A stretch of 64,000 nucleotides of DNA from Siphlonurus alternatus (taxonomy: Eukaryota > Arthropoda > Insecta > Ephemeroptera > Siphlonuridae). The stretch is taken from positions 23,065,971-23,129,970 of the forward strand of contig OX463785.1 of assembly GCA_949825025.1 (NCBI GenBank), in the 5' to 3' direction. Position numbers and translations under genes: made by a program. This document shows, in pieces, positions 10,932-22,248 of the stretch (position 1 is the stretch's first letter; each line of letters begins with the position of its first letter). Under the pieces are notes generated by a model that saw only the letters and a program-made list of their open reading frames with translations, was not told the DNA's origin and ran no database searches.

Positions 10932-11199
10932 CCCTAGTTGAAAAATTATGCCTTCAACTCATCTTTTACACGTCTAAACTTAATCTTTCTACCTCTCAAA
11001 CATATCTTGTTTCCTCTTTGCTCAAAGTGAGGATGAAATGAAGACAATATTTCTAACATTTTATGTTCAAGAAGAGGAAAAAATATGTAATCTTATCTTT
11101 TTCACCTCTTTTTTCATCTAAAATGGTGCAAAATAAGAGGAGAAAAGACGAGAGGAGAGTTAAATAGCGAAGAAAATATGAAATTTATTTAAACTCGGG
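10932..11199 (-). mobile_element. Family B MITE, inverted
   Basis: Starts CCCTAGTTGAAAAATTATG and ends AAACTCGGG: the family B element read in reverse, essentially full length. Confidence 0.75.
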
Positions 11200-11487
11200 G
11201 CTTCTTCTCCTTGATCCGTTTTTGAGGACGGTCAGTATTTAACCATTCATCCAAGCACGTACTTATTATTATAATTACTTACCTTACCATGTTGATAATG
11301 TAGTAAATATAAAGGTGCAGAAATTTCATAAAGTTTCTCAGGAGTGAACTTACCTGAAAACAAACAAATTACAGTTAATATATAAATAATTACAGTATTA
11401 GTTTATCTATATGGGAATTTCAAACGCTTAAAAATATTTTTAAATAGATATTAAAAAATATTGATGTAGTAGAAGGTTGTATATATA

Positions 11488-11491
11488 TATA

Positions 11492-11549
<58 letters not shown>
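11488..11549. repeat. (TA)n microsatellite
   Basis: About 60 bp of alternating TA with one interruption. Confidence 0.85.
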
Positions 11550-11552
<3 letters not shown>

Positions 11553-11837
11553 TAAAATATCATTGCAATTTCTTGTTTTTTTTTTGCTTCATATACCTAT
11601 ATTTTTTGTAGGGTAAATAATATAAAAAATAATATGTAAATAACAGGGAGTTTGGTAACATAATTATATATTATAGGTATTAGTGTAGAAAATCTTAATT
11701 ATTTTAAAGTGAGATCAAATTTTACATTTAATCTGTTATTATTATCACATTATTTTTGTTTGACAGAGTTTTGATGTTAAATTAATTATGTATATTTTTA
11801 TATTTTTTTCCATAACTACTTTTTTTTTTTCGTCTTA

Positions 11838-11984
11838 AGCCGGTATTACACGATACAATTTTGCATACATTTATTCCTTGCAAGAAAATTTCATCTCCAT
11901 ACAAACAAAATAAATGGAGTTAAAGTTTTCTTGAAAGGAAAAATTGAATGCAATAGTTAAAAAAATTGTATCGTGTAATAAGCC
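11838..11984. mobile_element. Family G MITE
   Basis: Termini TAAGCCGGTATTACACG and inverse; arms with ACGATACAATT; central TTTCATCTCCATACAAAC. Confidence 0.7.
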
Positions 11985-12015
11985 CATTGAGAGTCCGATC
12001 AATCTCTTGAACAAC

Positions 12016-12338
12016 AATGGAGTATTGACCTCAATTTTTTTTATTGCAGAAATGGATAGAGCGTGCAATGTTATGCTACCCTGATTTTTTTTTCAGAATT
12101 TATAGAGCCCGGGAACTATTTTTAAAAAATTATTGAAAGTTCTCTTTGTGACGTCACGAGACGACGCTCCTTAAGAAAAAGATAGGACTTGCCGCCACGT
12201 GACGTCACAAAAAGGACTTTCAATAATTTTTTAAAAATACTTCTTGGACTCAAAAAAATCTGAAAAAAATCAGGGTAGCATAACTTTGCAGGCTCTATCC
12301 ATTTCTGCAATAAAAATTTTTGAGGTCAATACTCCATT
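12016..12338. mobile_element. Family A hairpin MITE (GAGGTC end type)
   Basis: Ends AATGGAGTATTGACCTCAAT and inverse. The TGACGTCAC pair and TTCTTAAGGAGCG-type loop are present. Confidence 0.8.
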
Positions 12339-12520
12339 ATTAACGAAGATATTACTCAAAGAACAAACTTTTTCTATGTGTGACATTCTTGAGCTAAATA
12401 ACTAATTACCGGAACAAAATATAACCTATGATACAAGTTGTTAAATGGATCGTGAAATGTCGGTGCAATGCTAAGAAAAAGTAAAAATAAAAAAAGTCAG
12501 TAGAACTTAACTCCAGCAAC

Positions 12521-15500
12521 ATGCGAGCATTGTAAGTAATTCACAATTTATCAAATTTGAATTTAATAAATATTTATATTAAAAATAAATAAATTAATGA
12601 AATATAATTTTTTTATGTGAGACAATAATTTGAAGGTATTCTAATAACACTATCACAAGTATGACTGAATGACTTTAACCAACCAAGGGCTAGGGTAGAA
12701 AACTGATTGTAAATTAATTTTTTTATCTTCGGTAAATTGTCTTCTTCCTGTGATCTCCATTTACTTTTTTGAACCCTAAAATATTTTTTATAACGTTTAC
12801 TTTTCTTTGCTATATTTTATTGTACTCTGATTACTAATTTAAAGGTGCCCAGTTAAGTAAAATTTTAAAATATAAGCTAAATTATGTGAGAATGTGAAGA
12901 TAATTGTTAAGTTTGGTATCATGCCCTGTTGTGGTGACAAAGTTCTATTTAACAGACTGTTATTGCGACATTTTCTGTTGTGACGACGGCCGCCATAACT
13001 GGGCCAATTAGTTTCCTCTAATTCTACTTCATGCAAAAAATTATTTTGTTAAAATTAATCTATTTTTTTAATATAATTATATCCAAAAACGGTATTTGTT
13101 TTCATTCGATATCCAAAAAGTCTTTACTAAATTGAATGATTTTTTTTTCATTTTTTTAGAAACATTTTGAGTAGCAAAAAATTAATCTTAGGCTAATAAC
13201 AAAAACATTATTCAAGTAAAAGTAGAGCTCAAATATTCATTATTATTAATTTTATTAACTTATATAATGTATGAAATATTAAGATTTTTATAAAAAGAGA
13301 CTCTTAAAGGAGGGAAAAAACTTCAGCTTTCATTTTTTTATAAGTTAATAAATAATGTAAAAAAAAATGTCACAAAAAAATTTTCATTAACATCCGCTGT
13401 CAATTTGTTCCGGCCAGTTCAACCATTGACTTAAAAAAAAGAGCGCCGCAGATTTTCGGGCTTATGTCGTCACACGGCGCATGTGCAGAACGTGCAGTGC
13501 GGTTTTTAGCGGATATTAATGAAATTTATTTTGGTACAATTATTTTTTACAATATTTATTTTATAAAATTGTAAAGGCTGAAGTTTTTTAATATATTAAA
13601 TATTAAGATTTTTTTTTGAAAGACTCTTAATAAAAAAAAATATGTATATAACGATCCAATACAAAATATTAATTTATTGTAAAATTTTCCAGACTTCTCT
13701 TTGTTGCTACCGTCCTCATTTTTTATTTCACCCACGCAGTACCAGTTACTGACGTGACGTCATCACAAGATGTGACGTCAATATCAAGGAGTGATCGAGA
13801 GGTAGCCAAATCGATATTTCAATCGATTATTAGTGGCGTCTCTAAATTGAAGTCAATTTTCGGATTTGATGATAATACAGAATGTAACGAAAATTTAAAA
13901 TCCAAGAACACTGGAACTTCAACATCAAATGAACAAGCCAATGATTCACAACAGGCTAAAACACTGATCAATAAAGATTCAGTTGTACCTCTTAGATTAC
14001 CAGTTCTTACTGATAATGCAAAAACTGTTCAAAATTTACAATCCGCACTACATGAAGTTACAAATAATAATATTATTTCAAATATGAACAACAACAGCCA
14101 ATTTACGAATGGACACCAGAGGGTTGAAATAACAATGGAACAGATGCCAGTTAAAAAAATATCCTCAACAAATCTTAACAGCAGTGTTGAAAATTATGTT
14201 ACTGAAAATTTCAATAATAATGATAATATAGAGCAAAATAAGGATATGATATTAAAACTACGCTTCAATGAAAACAGGGAACAGGATGAAGTTGCAACAT
14301 ATTCATATATTACAGAACATAATAATGAAATGGATCTTGTACAAAACAAAACTGAAAAAGGAAGTTCAAGTAAATTATTATTTAAAGATGTTGAAAAAAT
14401 CGCCAAATACCTTTCTAATAATATAAAAGAAAACAACACAGATACTAGCCCTACTGATGATAATGACAATGTCACGTATGGATCAACAGAAATATTAAAA
14501 AGTAGTTTAAACCATGAAAGCAGACAGATCACTGAAAACTCGAATTCTATACCGGACTTAGGTATTGTGAGAAGCTCTATAGCTAATGTTTTTGATCAAG
14601 TGAATCAAATTAAAAATTTAACAACACCATCAACAAGTAAAAGTAAACAAGAGACAGAGAATCAAGTTGAGAGCTTAATATCTCCAAGAATTTTAGCTGA
14701 CAATTTTCAACAAAATGAACAGCCTCTCAGGAATAAATCAACAAATTCTCAAGAGAGAAACAATTTTTCAGACAATGAAAACACAAAAATTACAGAAACT
14801 ATCGGAAATGAAGGAAGGATTACAAATGACAAATCAGGAAGTAGCGAAATTGCCAGTAAAAAAGAAATTTCAAAATCGAATCAAACAATTAGTAAAATAT
14901 TAAACACAGTACAAAAATATATCTCTATAATTGAAAATAAAATGAAAAATTTAGTGCTCGATGATAACACAACACCAGTAGAAAAAGGGTCAACTGCAAA
15001 TGATTTTGAAACAAATTTGAACGATATCACCACAGAAGACTCTATAAAAAGAAACTTCAGCCCTGATATAAACAATGTAGTGACAACATTGGAGTCACTA
15101 GTTTCACTATCAGAGAAATTAAAAAAGCATTTAAGTCTAACGAAAAATAAAAAAATTGATCAACCAGTTAACATAAGAACTGATGGTGACGATCTTCATG
15201 ATAGACTGTTAAATCAACGTAAAAGTATTACTGCTAGTGGTTCTGATTTTAACTTTGCTAGTGATGATTATGATCAGGAAACTAAAGTTCATAATATTCA
15301 ACAATACATTGATAATAAAGGTAATAATAACAATACTGATGAAATCAGTCAGAGTAATAATACCATGAAAATAGAATTCCCAACATCAAGTGATGATAAC
15401 TCTATGAACATTAATAATGAAGAATCAACCAACTATGAATCCTACATTGAAAGCACAACTAAAAATATTAAAATGTTACATCAAGGAGTTTTCCAAAGTA

Positions 15501-17158
15501 AAAGTTATGAAATAGATTATGATATAGACAGTCACAATTGGGAAGATGAATTTGCCCATTTCAGAAGGGTTACTGAATATAGTACGAATTCAAACAAGAG
15601 AATTATGCAGAATGATCCCGCAATTGAAACTCCCAATTCAACTATCTTAAATTCAAGAGAAAAAAAAAATAAAAACATTAATGATAATCCTAACGTTGTT
15701 GTGCAAAAAATTAATGAATACCTAAATTCTACAGCAAAACCTCACCAAAGAACATCCAATGCATTGCAGCATAATTCTAACAATGTTGTTACTAAAATTC
15801 CTGAACCAGGCATTATTAACTTTACAAATTTAAACGACGGTGGACCTGTTGAAATTAAAAACGAAATATCATTTCTGAAATCAATTATTTCTCTGGCAAA
15901 AAGAATAAAAATCATTACAGAAGGAAATCAATTTGACAACTTACAACAAAAAACAGATTTTGATACCTTGACAAAAGGTCCACAACAAAGACAAAGTGAT
16001 GGCTACGATAAATCAGGAAAAACGACTGAAATTATAAGCAGTCAGCATGACTTTGACACAGAGAGGAATGAAAAGATTAATAAGCAGAGAATTGATGACA
16101 TTGTTAATAAGAGAGTACAAAATGACTTCGATTTAATGGAACATGCAAATACATATGAGGAGTTATTAAAAAAATTTGAAGCAAATCCTAATGAATTTTT
16201 AAATGATGCCAAAGAATTGTTTATTGATGTCAAAAAAATTTTAAAAGTTTTGGAAAGTCAATATTACGTTTTTTTGGATGGAGATGAAAACTATGATGCT
16301 TATGATGACTCAGAATTTAATGACACAGAAATTAATGATTTTTTAAAAAATGAAAAAAATGTCAATTACAAGACACAAAATTTTACAGTTGAAAAAACTA
16401 AGCATATCATTGAAGTTGACAGCACAGAAAAGTATGCAGATGAAACTTATTATAATGAAAGGTTGATATCTGAAGAAACAGTGGGCCTCGATTTTGAAAA
16501 GGATGAAAACGCTGCAGATGATCCAAATCCTTTAGGAATTCGGGGGAATTTCAACAACTTTAATCACAAAGGCCCGTTTAAAGATAACCCAGGCAAAAAT
16601 AATCAAAGGTTAATACCTGAAAGTAAAAATAAAATGGAAAATGTTCAAAGTTCTTCAAGGCCCCGTTTAGAAAAATATAATTCAACAAGCAGCATTTCCT
16701 TAATATATAATTCTGGTGAACATTTATCAACAAATATTGAGCCTGACAGTTCTGAATATAAAAAAAATATAGAATATGATTATACAATTGAAAATTCGAC
16801 GAGTAATAAATTAGATAAAATCAATACTGCTGAAGAAATTAACAAAAGAGAACAGGTAATATTTTTTAATTAATATCATAATTTTGTAATGCTGCAGATC
16901 ACATTGCTTAAATTTAATTTTTTTAACGCTGGTATTACTTTATATCTTTATACATTCATTGCATTTAAGATAGCTAAAAATGAATTTTATATCTATAAGG
17001 TAGATTATGACAGTACCACTACTAGTAGTACACTGGAATCCAAGCTAAACGTCCCATCAACCATGAGTATTGTCATGCATAATAGTAGCGTAAAAGGTGA
17101 CGTTGCCAAAAAGTTCAAGTACTATTCAGCTCCAGCTCTGCCCGTGCCACCGAAATGA
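12521..17158 (+). CDS. Secreted Asn/Asp/Ser-rich disordered protein, long isoform, about 1110 aa
   Basis: Exon 1 is 12521-12531, exon 2 is 13693-16855 and exon 3 is 17000-17158. The first intron is phase 2 and the second is phase 0. The signal peptide reads MRALLLFVATVLIFYFTHA, with mature start near VPVTD. The remaining roughly 1050 residues are polar, rich in Asn, Asp, Glu, Ser, Thr and Lys, almost Cys-free, with many N-x-S/T sequons and short helical stretches (for example residues near ISKILNTVQKYISIIENK). I recognise no domain. Exon 3 adds 52 residues ending in APALPVPPK; its acceptor has a poor pyrimidine tract, so an end at 16873 by read-through is possible. An AATAAA is at 17243. A donor inside exon 2 at 13802 may give a short isoform with the 17573-18676 exons. 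Confidence 0.7.
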
Positions 17159-17572
17159 TAAAATCGCACTGTTCCTCCTTGGTTCATCATATTCCTTACA
17201 TGGATATTTAGCTAGGCCCAGAGTGTACTTTATTGTGCATACAATAAAGTACAGTTAGAAAATTTTAAACTGAAAAGTGATTCAAAATCACTTTTCAGTT
17301 TGCAAAATCACTTTTAATAATAATAAAAATTAATAAAAATAACAATTATTTTTGATAATTGTAATTGAGTAATTGTTTGTTAGTCGTGGAGAAAAAGTAA
17401 AAAAAAAAAGAAAACACTTTTATAAGTTTATTTATTTATTTTGTTATTGAAGATTTTCATTAAACTTTTATGTTCTCTTTAAAAAAAGATTTGCATGAAG
17501 ATAATCTCAATTCTATTACCATTTTCTTTTCTATAACACTTACAACTGTAAAATAAAATTTATATTTTTCAG
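17159..17572. other. Spacer or intron with a poly(A) signal and short hairpin
   Basis: Contains ACTTTATTGTGCATACAATAAAGT, a short hairpin spanning the AATAAA at 17243, which fits the end of the long isoform. No exon seen. Confidence 0.5.
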
Positions 17573-18253
17573 CTAAATGTTTTGTATAGTACTGTGGAAC
17601 CAACCTGCAACAAGGTAAGGAAAAATACTACAAGTGACATAATTTTACTAGGTCGAACTGGTTGAAATAAATCAAATTTCATTTTAATTTTTTAAATTAC
17701 CGCATTAGATCTGAAATTGAGATTTAATTTTTAAAATATATCCTTACTTTAGTTCAACCCCCATTCTAACATTCATTTCAATGTTGACCCATTTTTGCAG
17801 TCTCGGCTGGAAGTGTTCAGTGTCATAAGAGTACCAGGTTCGATCCCTGTCATCGTGAGTATATCCAAGGAGGACCCTTGCCATGATGATGACAAGGTGA
17901 CGGTGCAAGTTCTGAGCAGCAAAGTGGTCGGAAAGACGAACGTATATTTAGCCCCTGCAACTAACGACTGTGCTGCTGCCACCAGCAAAGTGCCACAGGT
18001 GGGAACTAATTTTATTTACATTAGATAAAATTTTAGACTTTTAGATATCAATTTAAATTTATAATTGTACTACTTCAATTCGTGCGTTTAATGACCAAGT
18101 AAGAGAACAAAAATTTCCTAAAATATTTTAACTGAACTTCCATTAAATTTAAATTTATTAATATGCATGGAAAAATTATATATTATATATGTTTTTTAAC
18201 AACAAAACCATCAATTAATGGAACGCAACGAATTGAATATATTATATATAATT

Positions 18254-18323
<70 letters not shown>

Positions 18324-18676
18324 GTGTGTTATTTATTGTTTATTTTTTATACATAAATTTTAAAAATAATCCTTGGTCCGCGCCTAGCTCTTGGTCAATT
18401 GGGATTCGTAAACTCTCGATTGTATGTAACATTCATATGCATTTTCAGAGTTTCAGTTCAAGTTAACCATTCTATTATTTTTTCAAAATAATTGTAACAT
18501 TTTTTCTCATGCAGGACGCCATTTTGCTTGCCCAAGTGGAGATCAGCGCCACTCGTTTGGGCTCGGCCGAAGCTCGAACTAAGCATCAGCTCAGCGAACT
18601 ACCAGAGACCTCCGTTGTTTATGTCGAGGGACCGGCTGATGGTGCTGCCATTTGTGGACACTTCAAGCCAGTATGA
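17573..18676 (+). CDS. 3' exons of a small secreted protein related to the 19677 gene
   Basis: Exons 17573-17614, 17801-17998 and 18515-18676 are all phase 0 and have canonical sites. They encode 133 residues ending EGPADGAAICGHFKPV. Alignable features with the gene at 19677: one Cys near the end of the first exon here, NVYLA followed by a Cys and VP at the end of the middle exon, then AILLA and a GSA motif in the last exon. No signal-bearing first exon is visible between 17159 and 17572. The best source of a 5' end is the donor at 13802 in the upstream gene: its 11 + 109 bp equal exons 1-2 of the paralogue exactly and would give a 173-residue protein. AATAAA near 18822. Family not recognised. 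Confidence 0.62.
18258..18322. repeat. (TA)n microsatellite
   Basis: Alternating TA in the intron before the last exon at 18515. Confidence 0.85.
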
Positions 18677-19527
18677 GAAAACGTGTCATTGAAAACAACA
18701 AGTCTTTTTTTGTTCTGTAAATAGAGCATAAATGTTTTACAATAAGTAGAATATTTTAAACGTAAACATGAATTTGTAAAATTATATATTAATATTGTTA
18801 TTTCTGTTGTATTTCTCTATTTAATAAATAAGCTATGTAGTATGTTTTTAATTAATTATTTTTTTTTTAAATATATTTTTCAATTATAAATCCATGTAAT
18901 AGAATATCAAATCCTTATTGTTATAATAATTATGATTATTATATGATTTTGACGTGAAAATTTAATTTTAAGTATTTTTTTACACTTTTTAAACCATAAG
19001 TGTTTTGTGAATGAAATTATTGACAGTCATACGTGGCAAATATCAGTTAGAAAGTCCATTTCACCTCCCTTAATATTTTTCTTGGGCAAATTCTTTCAGT
19101 TTGAATATTTGTTTCTTTTAATTGTAAAAAGAAATACTGGGGTACTGCCTTTTTAATATAAAGGCCAAACCCACATGACGTCACTGCAACGCATATTGCA
19201 TACTTTACAAGAACCTGCTGCGTCACATTGTTGTGTTGCATCAGCAGCTTGTAAGGTGAGATAATGTAGACAAAAATTAATTATTGATTGTAGATGGCAA
19301 TTATTACATTTATATAATTTCAATATCATATGCTAGTTTATAAAGAATGCACAAGCTAAATTTCTTGGTCCCTAAATAATTAAAACTGGCAACAGAGTCA
19401 ACTTTTCTATATATATATTTTTTTTTCAATGCTTTAGAGCGTACGGTTTGACAGCATCAGTAGGGGACGTGAGGGAGCTTTTAGTTATCCTGTAAGTAGG
19501 CAAATTAATAATCTCTAGGCACTGGCT
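18677..19527. other. Intergenic spacer
   Basis: AT-rich UTR and spacer. I see no further exon or obvious mobile element. Confidence 0.5.
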
Positions 19528-19534
19528 TATATAA
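19528..19534 (+). promoter_or_regulatory. TATA box of the 19677 gene
   Basis: TATATAA in a GC-richer setting, 149 bp upstream of the ATG; a start near 19560 would leave a 5' UTR of about 115 bases. Confidence 0.5.
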
Positions 19535-19676
19535 GAAATTCTTTAAATTCTAAAACAAATTAGTTACGCGATTCTTTTGTTCTCAATTTGAACTGAAGCG
19601 GACAGACACTGATGACGACTCAAAACAATGCAAGAGTGACACTTCAGTATCAGGAAGAAATAGTTGTGCTTACAAC

Positions 19677-21374
19677 ATGAGGTCTACGTGAGTCAAATTA
19701 TTTAAATTACAATCTCAAAATTTTGAAATAATATTTTTAAATTTTCACAGCGTGACTATTTTTAGAGATTATGAAATGGGAGTTTTCATATTAAGTTTTT
19801 TTTTTTATAAAAAGGGGTTGCTAAAATAAAGTAGAATAATGGATAAATTGAATTTCATTTCTATTCCCTGTAGCAATATTTTATGCTTTAATCATTATGC
19901 TTATTATTATACTGCCTATTATGACCAATTTATTTTTAAGAAATATATATTGCTTACACTCAACTAACTATTAAAATTTATTTAGACACATTTTATTTAG
20001 TTTTCTTTTAATTTTTTACCTTTTAAAAAATTTCATGGGGAGCATATGTGCGTCAATATTATTCACCCCAAGTAATCCTAGGCTAATACTCAATCTTACA
20101 TTATTTACAATAAATATTTATTTTTATTTTTCATTTCCATTTTATAAAATTTTGAAAATATATCTTTCAGTTTAATATCGTTTGTGGCGGCTCTCGTCTG
20201 CTTGTCGTATATCGTTATGGCTGCTCCTATTGAAATAAGTAATACTACGTTGACCAAACTGCGCGCGATATGCTCCGAGGTAACCACCTATATATGATTT
20301 GGTTAATTGCATGTATAGACGGAATCAAATAATAATGCTTTTCTGATTTTTTTGTGTATGTGTGTGTGTTTTTGTGTTGTTGTTTTTTTTTTTTTTTTTG
20401 TTATTCAGCTTTGAAACTTTACATAGTAATTGGAAGTAGAAATGCTGACTCGTATGTTAAATTTTAATGCTGAAATACGCAGACTAAAAACTTAAACTTC
20501 CGGATACTTCCAGAGATAAAATCATGTAAATTTTCTTTTATCTTTTTTTCAGGACAACCAAGAGTCTGCAATGAGCTTGATCTCGTCTAATTACGTTATC
20601 AGGGCGATCGTCACTCTGTACCAATGTGAGCAGAGTGAAGAAATTTTGATCGACGTCTTCGATACTATCACAAATGTGACGGCGATTGAAAATGTCTACT
20701 TGGCCATGGGAGTGACTTGTACTGAGATCAATGCAACCGTACCAGAGGTGAGATGAATGGACAACCTACATAAAAATAAAAAAAAAATTATTGCCATGAA
20801 TAGAAGGTACCAAATTATGCTACTCTGAATTTTTCCAGCTTTTTTTTTTTTTAGTCCCAGAACTATTTTTAAATAATTATTAAAATCGCGGCCACGCCTT
20901 CTGGAGGCGTCAATAGGTATCTCGGTCCTATCTTTTTTATTAATAATTCAGGGGTGCCAACTTTAACTTACAGAACTTTTAATAATTATTTAAAAATAGT
21001 TCCAGGTCTCAAAAAAAAATCTGAAAAAAATTCAGAGTAGCATAATTTGGTACCCTCTATTAATTTCTGCAATAAAAAAATTCATGTATATTGTCCAATT
21101 AACTTTGTACCATGATAACAAAGAAACAATAATGTTCTAATTTTTTTTCCTTTGACAGTACATCATGATATTTTTATTCATACAATCTCAAAAATGTTTT
21201 TGCATGCAGGGGGCTATTCTCCTCGCCAGCTTGGAGCTTGGTCCCGAAACGTTCGGCTCGGCCTCGACAGTCTTGAAGGACGTCAGGGTCATTGAACTTC
21301 CTGGCAAGGCGGTCACCATCATCCAAAACGAAGAAATCGGCACGGTGGACTGTGGAGATATCCTCATGCTTTAA
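19677..21374 (+). CDS. Small secreted protein, 159 aa, 4 exons
   Basis: Exons 19677-19687, 20171-20279, 20553-20747 and 21210-21374; phase 2, then 0 and 0. The signal peptide is MRSTLISFVAALVCLSYIVM(A), with mature start near APIEI. The mature chain has four Cys (one each near residues 38 and 68, then about 95 and 153) and several N-x-T sequons. It has a mixed hydrophobic pattern that looks like a folded beta-rich domain, unlike its low-complexity neighbours. It is a paralogue of the exons at 17573-18676 (shared NVYLA, VP and AILLA positions and identical intron phases). The C-terminal shape (hydrophobic strands, then a late Cys) faintly recalls Cu/Zn superoxide dismutase, but no metal-ligand pattern is present, so I do not assign it. 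AATAAA at about 21391. Confidence 0.75.
20755..21098. mobile_element. Family A hairpin MITE (GGACAA end type)
   Basis: Ends AATGGACAACCTACAT and a near inverse. It begins only 7 bp after the donor of exon 3 in the 19677 gene. The loop differs from the TGACGTCA type and matches the copy at 60358 (GGGGTGCCAACT and TGGAGGCGTCAATAGG regions). Confidence 0.75.
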
Positions 21375-22194
21375 CTTGTAAAAGTAATGAATGAATAAAT
21401 AAATGAATAAATACCTAATAATAAAATAATATTATTATTAATAATAATATTATTATTTTTATTATATTAAAAATATAATAATATATTTTTAATTAATAAA
21501 AATATATTTACATAATTCATCGATTCAACAAAGATATACAAGTATTATAAATTATTATAGTAGAAACATGTAAATATTATTTTAAATGTAAAAAGTAATA
21601 GTATCTTAATTTTTTTCAAAATATTTAATTAGGAAAGATGAGTTGGCTAAATATTTTTGTGCTTTGTTTAACAAACTTGGTTAACAGTCTCCATAGGTAA
21701 TAAATAAAAATATTTAAGCGTTAATGGAGTATCGACCTCAATTTTTTTATTGCAGAAATACGAAACACCTCTCCTTAAGAAAAGAATAGGACTTGCTGCC
21801 GCGTGACGTCACAAAAAAGGAATTTTCAATAATTTTTTAAAAATACTTCCAGGGCTGTAAAAAATCTGAAAAAAATCAAGGTAGCATAACTTTGCACCCT
21901 CTATCCATTTTTGCAATAAAAAATTAGGTCGATACTCCATTATATTTTAAATACTCAACTTTTACATTAATTTGCATTACGCAATAAAATTTAATTTAAA
22001 ATATTACATATTTACATAAGCGGGCTCCGAATATATCTTTTAATACAATTTTTTGGGGTAATTTAAAAACGTATTAAAACAATTGCATTTTAATCAAATA
22101 TTGTCTAAAGACTACAATATATTATTTTGCTATTTTAATTGTGAACTTCGACGTGTCGCTACATTGCAGCATGGATACGTGACCGTTCTGTGTT
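21375..22194. other. Intergenic spacer
   Basis: 3' UTR with AATAAA repeats near 21391-21411, an AT palindrome (21421-21455) and one family A MITE. No exon seen. Confidence 0.5.
21723..21941. mobile_element. Family A hairpin MITE, left arm deleted
   Basis: Ends AATGGAGTATCGACCTCAAT and inverse, flanked by TA on both sides. The left arm jumps from TTGCAGAAA straight to the loop, so about 100 bp are missing. Confidence 0.75.
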
Positions 22195-22203
22195 TATATT
22201 TAA
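22195..22203 (+). promoter_or_regulatory. TATA box of the 22249 gene
   Basis: TATATTTAA 54 bp upstream of the ATG. Confidence 0.45.
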
Positions 22204-22248
22204 GATTCCTCACGCTCAGTCAACAGTGATGAACTAGCTACTGGAGAG

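Larger units (their letters stand above)
10177..12520. other. Intergenic spacer filled with repeats
   Basis: Holds, in order, a family G MITE remnant, a family D arm, a reverse SINE fragment, a reverse family B MITE, a (TA)n tract, a family G MITE and a family A MITE, several nested end to end. No exon seen. Confidence 0.6.

Noticed and set aside
14194..14532. 112-codon minus-strand ORF inside the 12521 gene
   Set aside because: Antisense shadow of an Asn/Ser/Lys-rich exon; hydrophobic only because AAT/TTT-type codons are complemented.
17000..17573. Splice from GTGACG at 17097 to the exon at 17573
   Set aside because: The donor is in phase 1 while 17573 needs phase 0, so the frame breaks.
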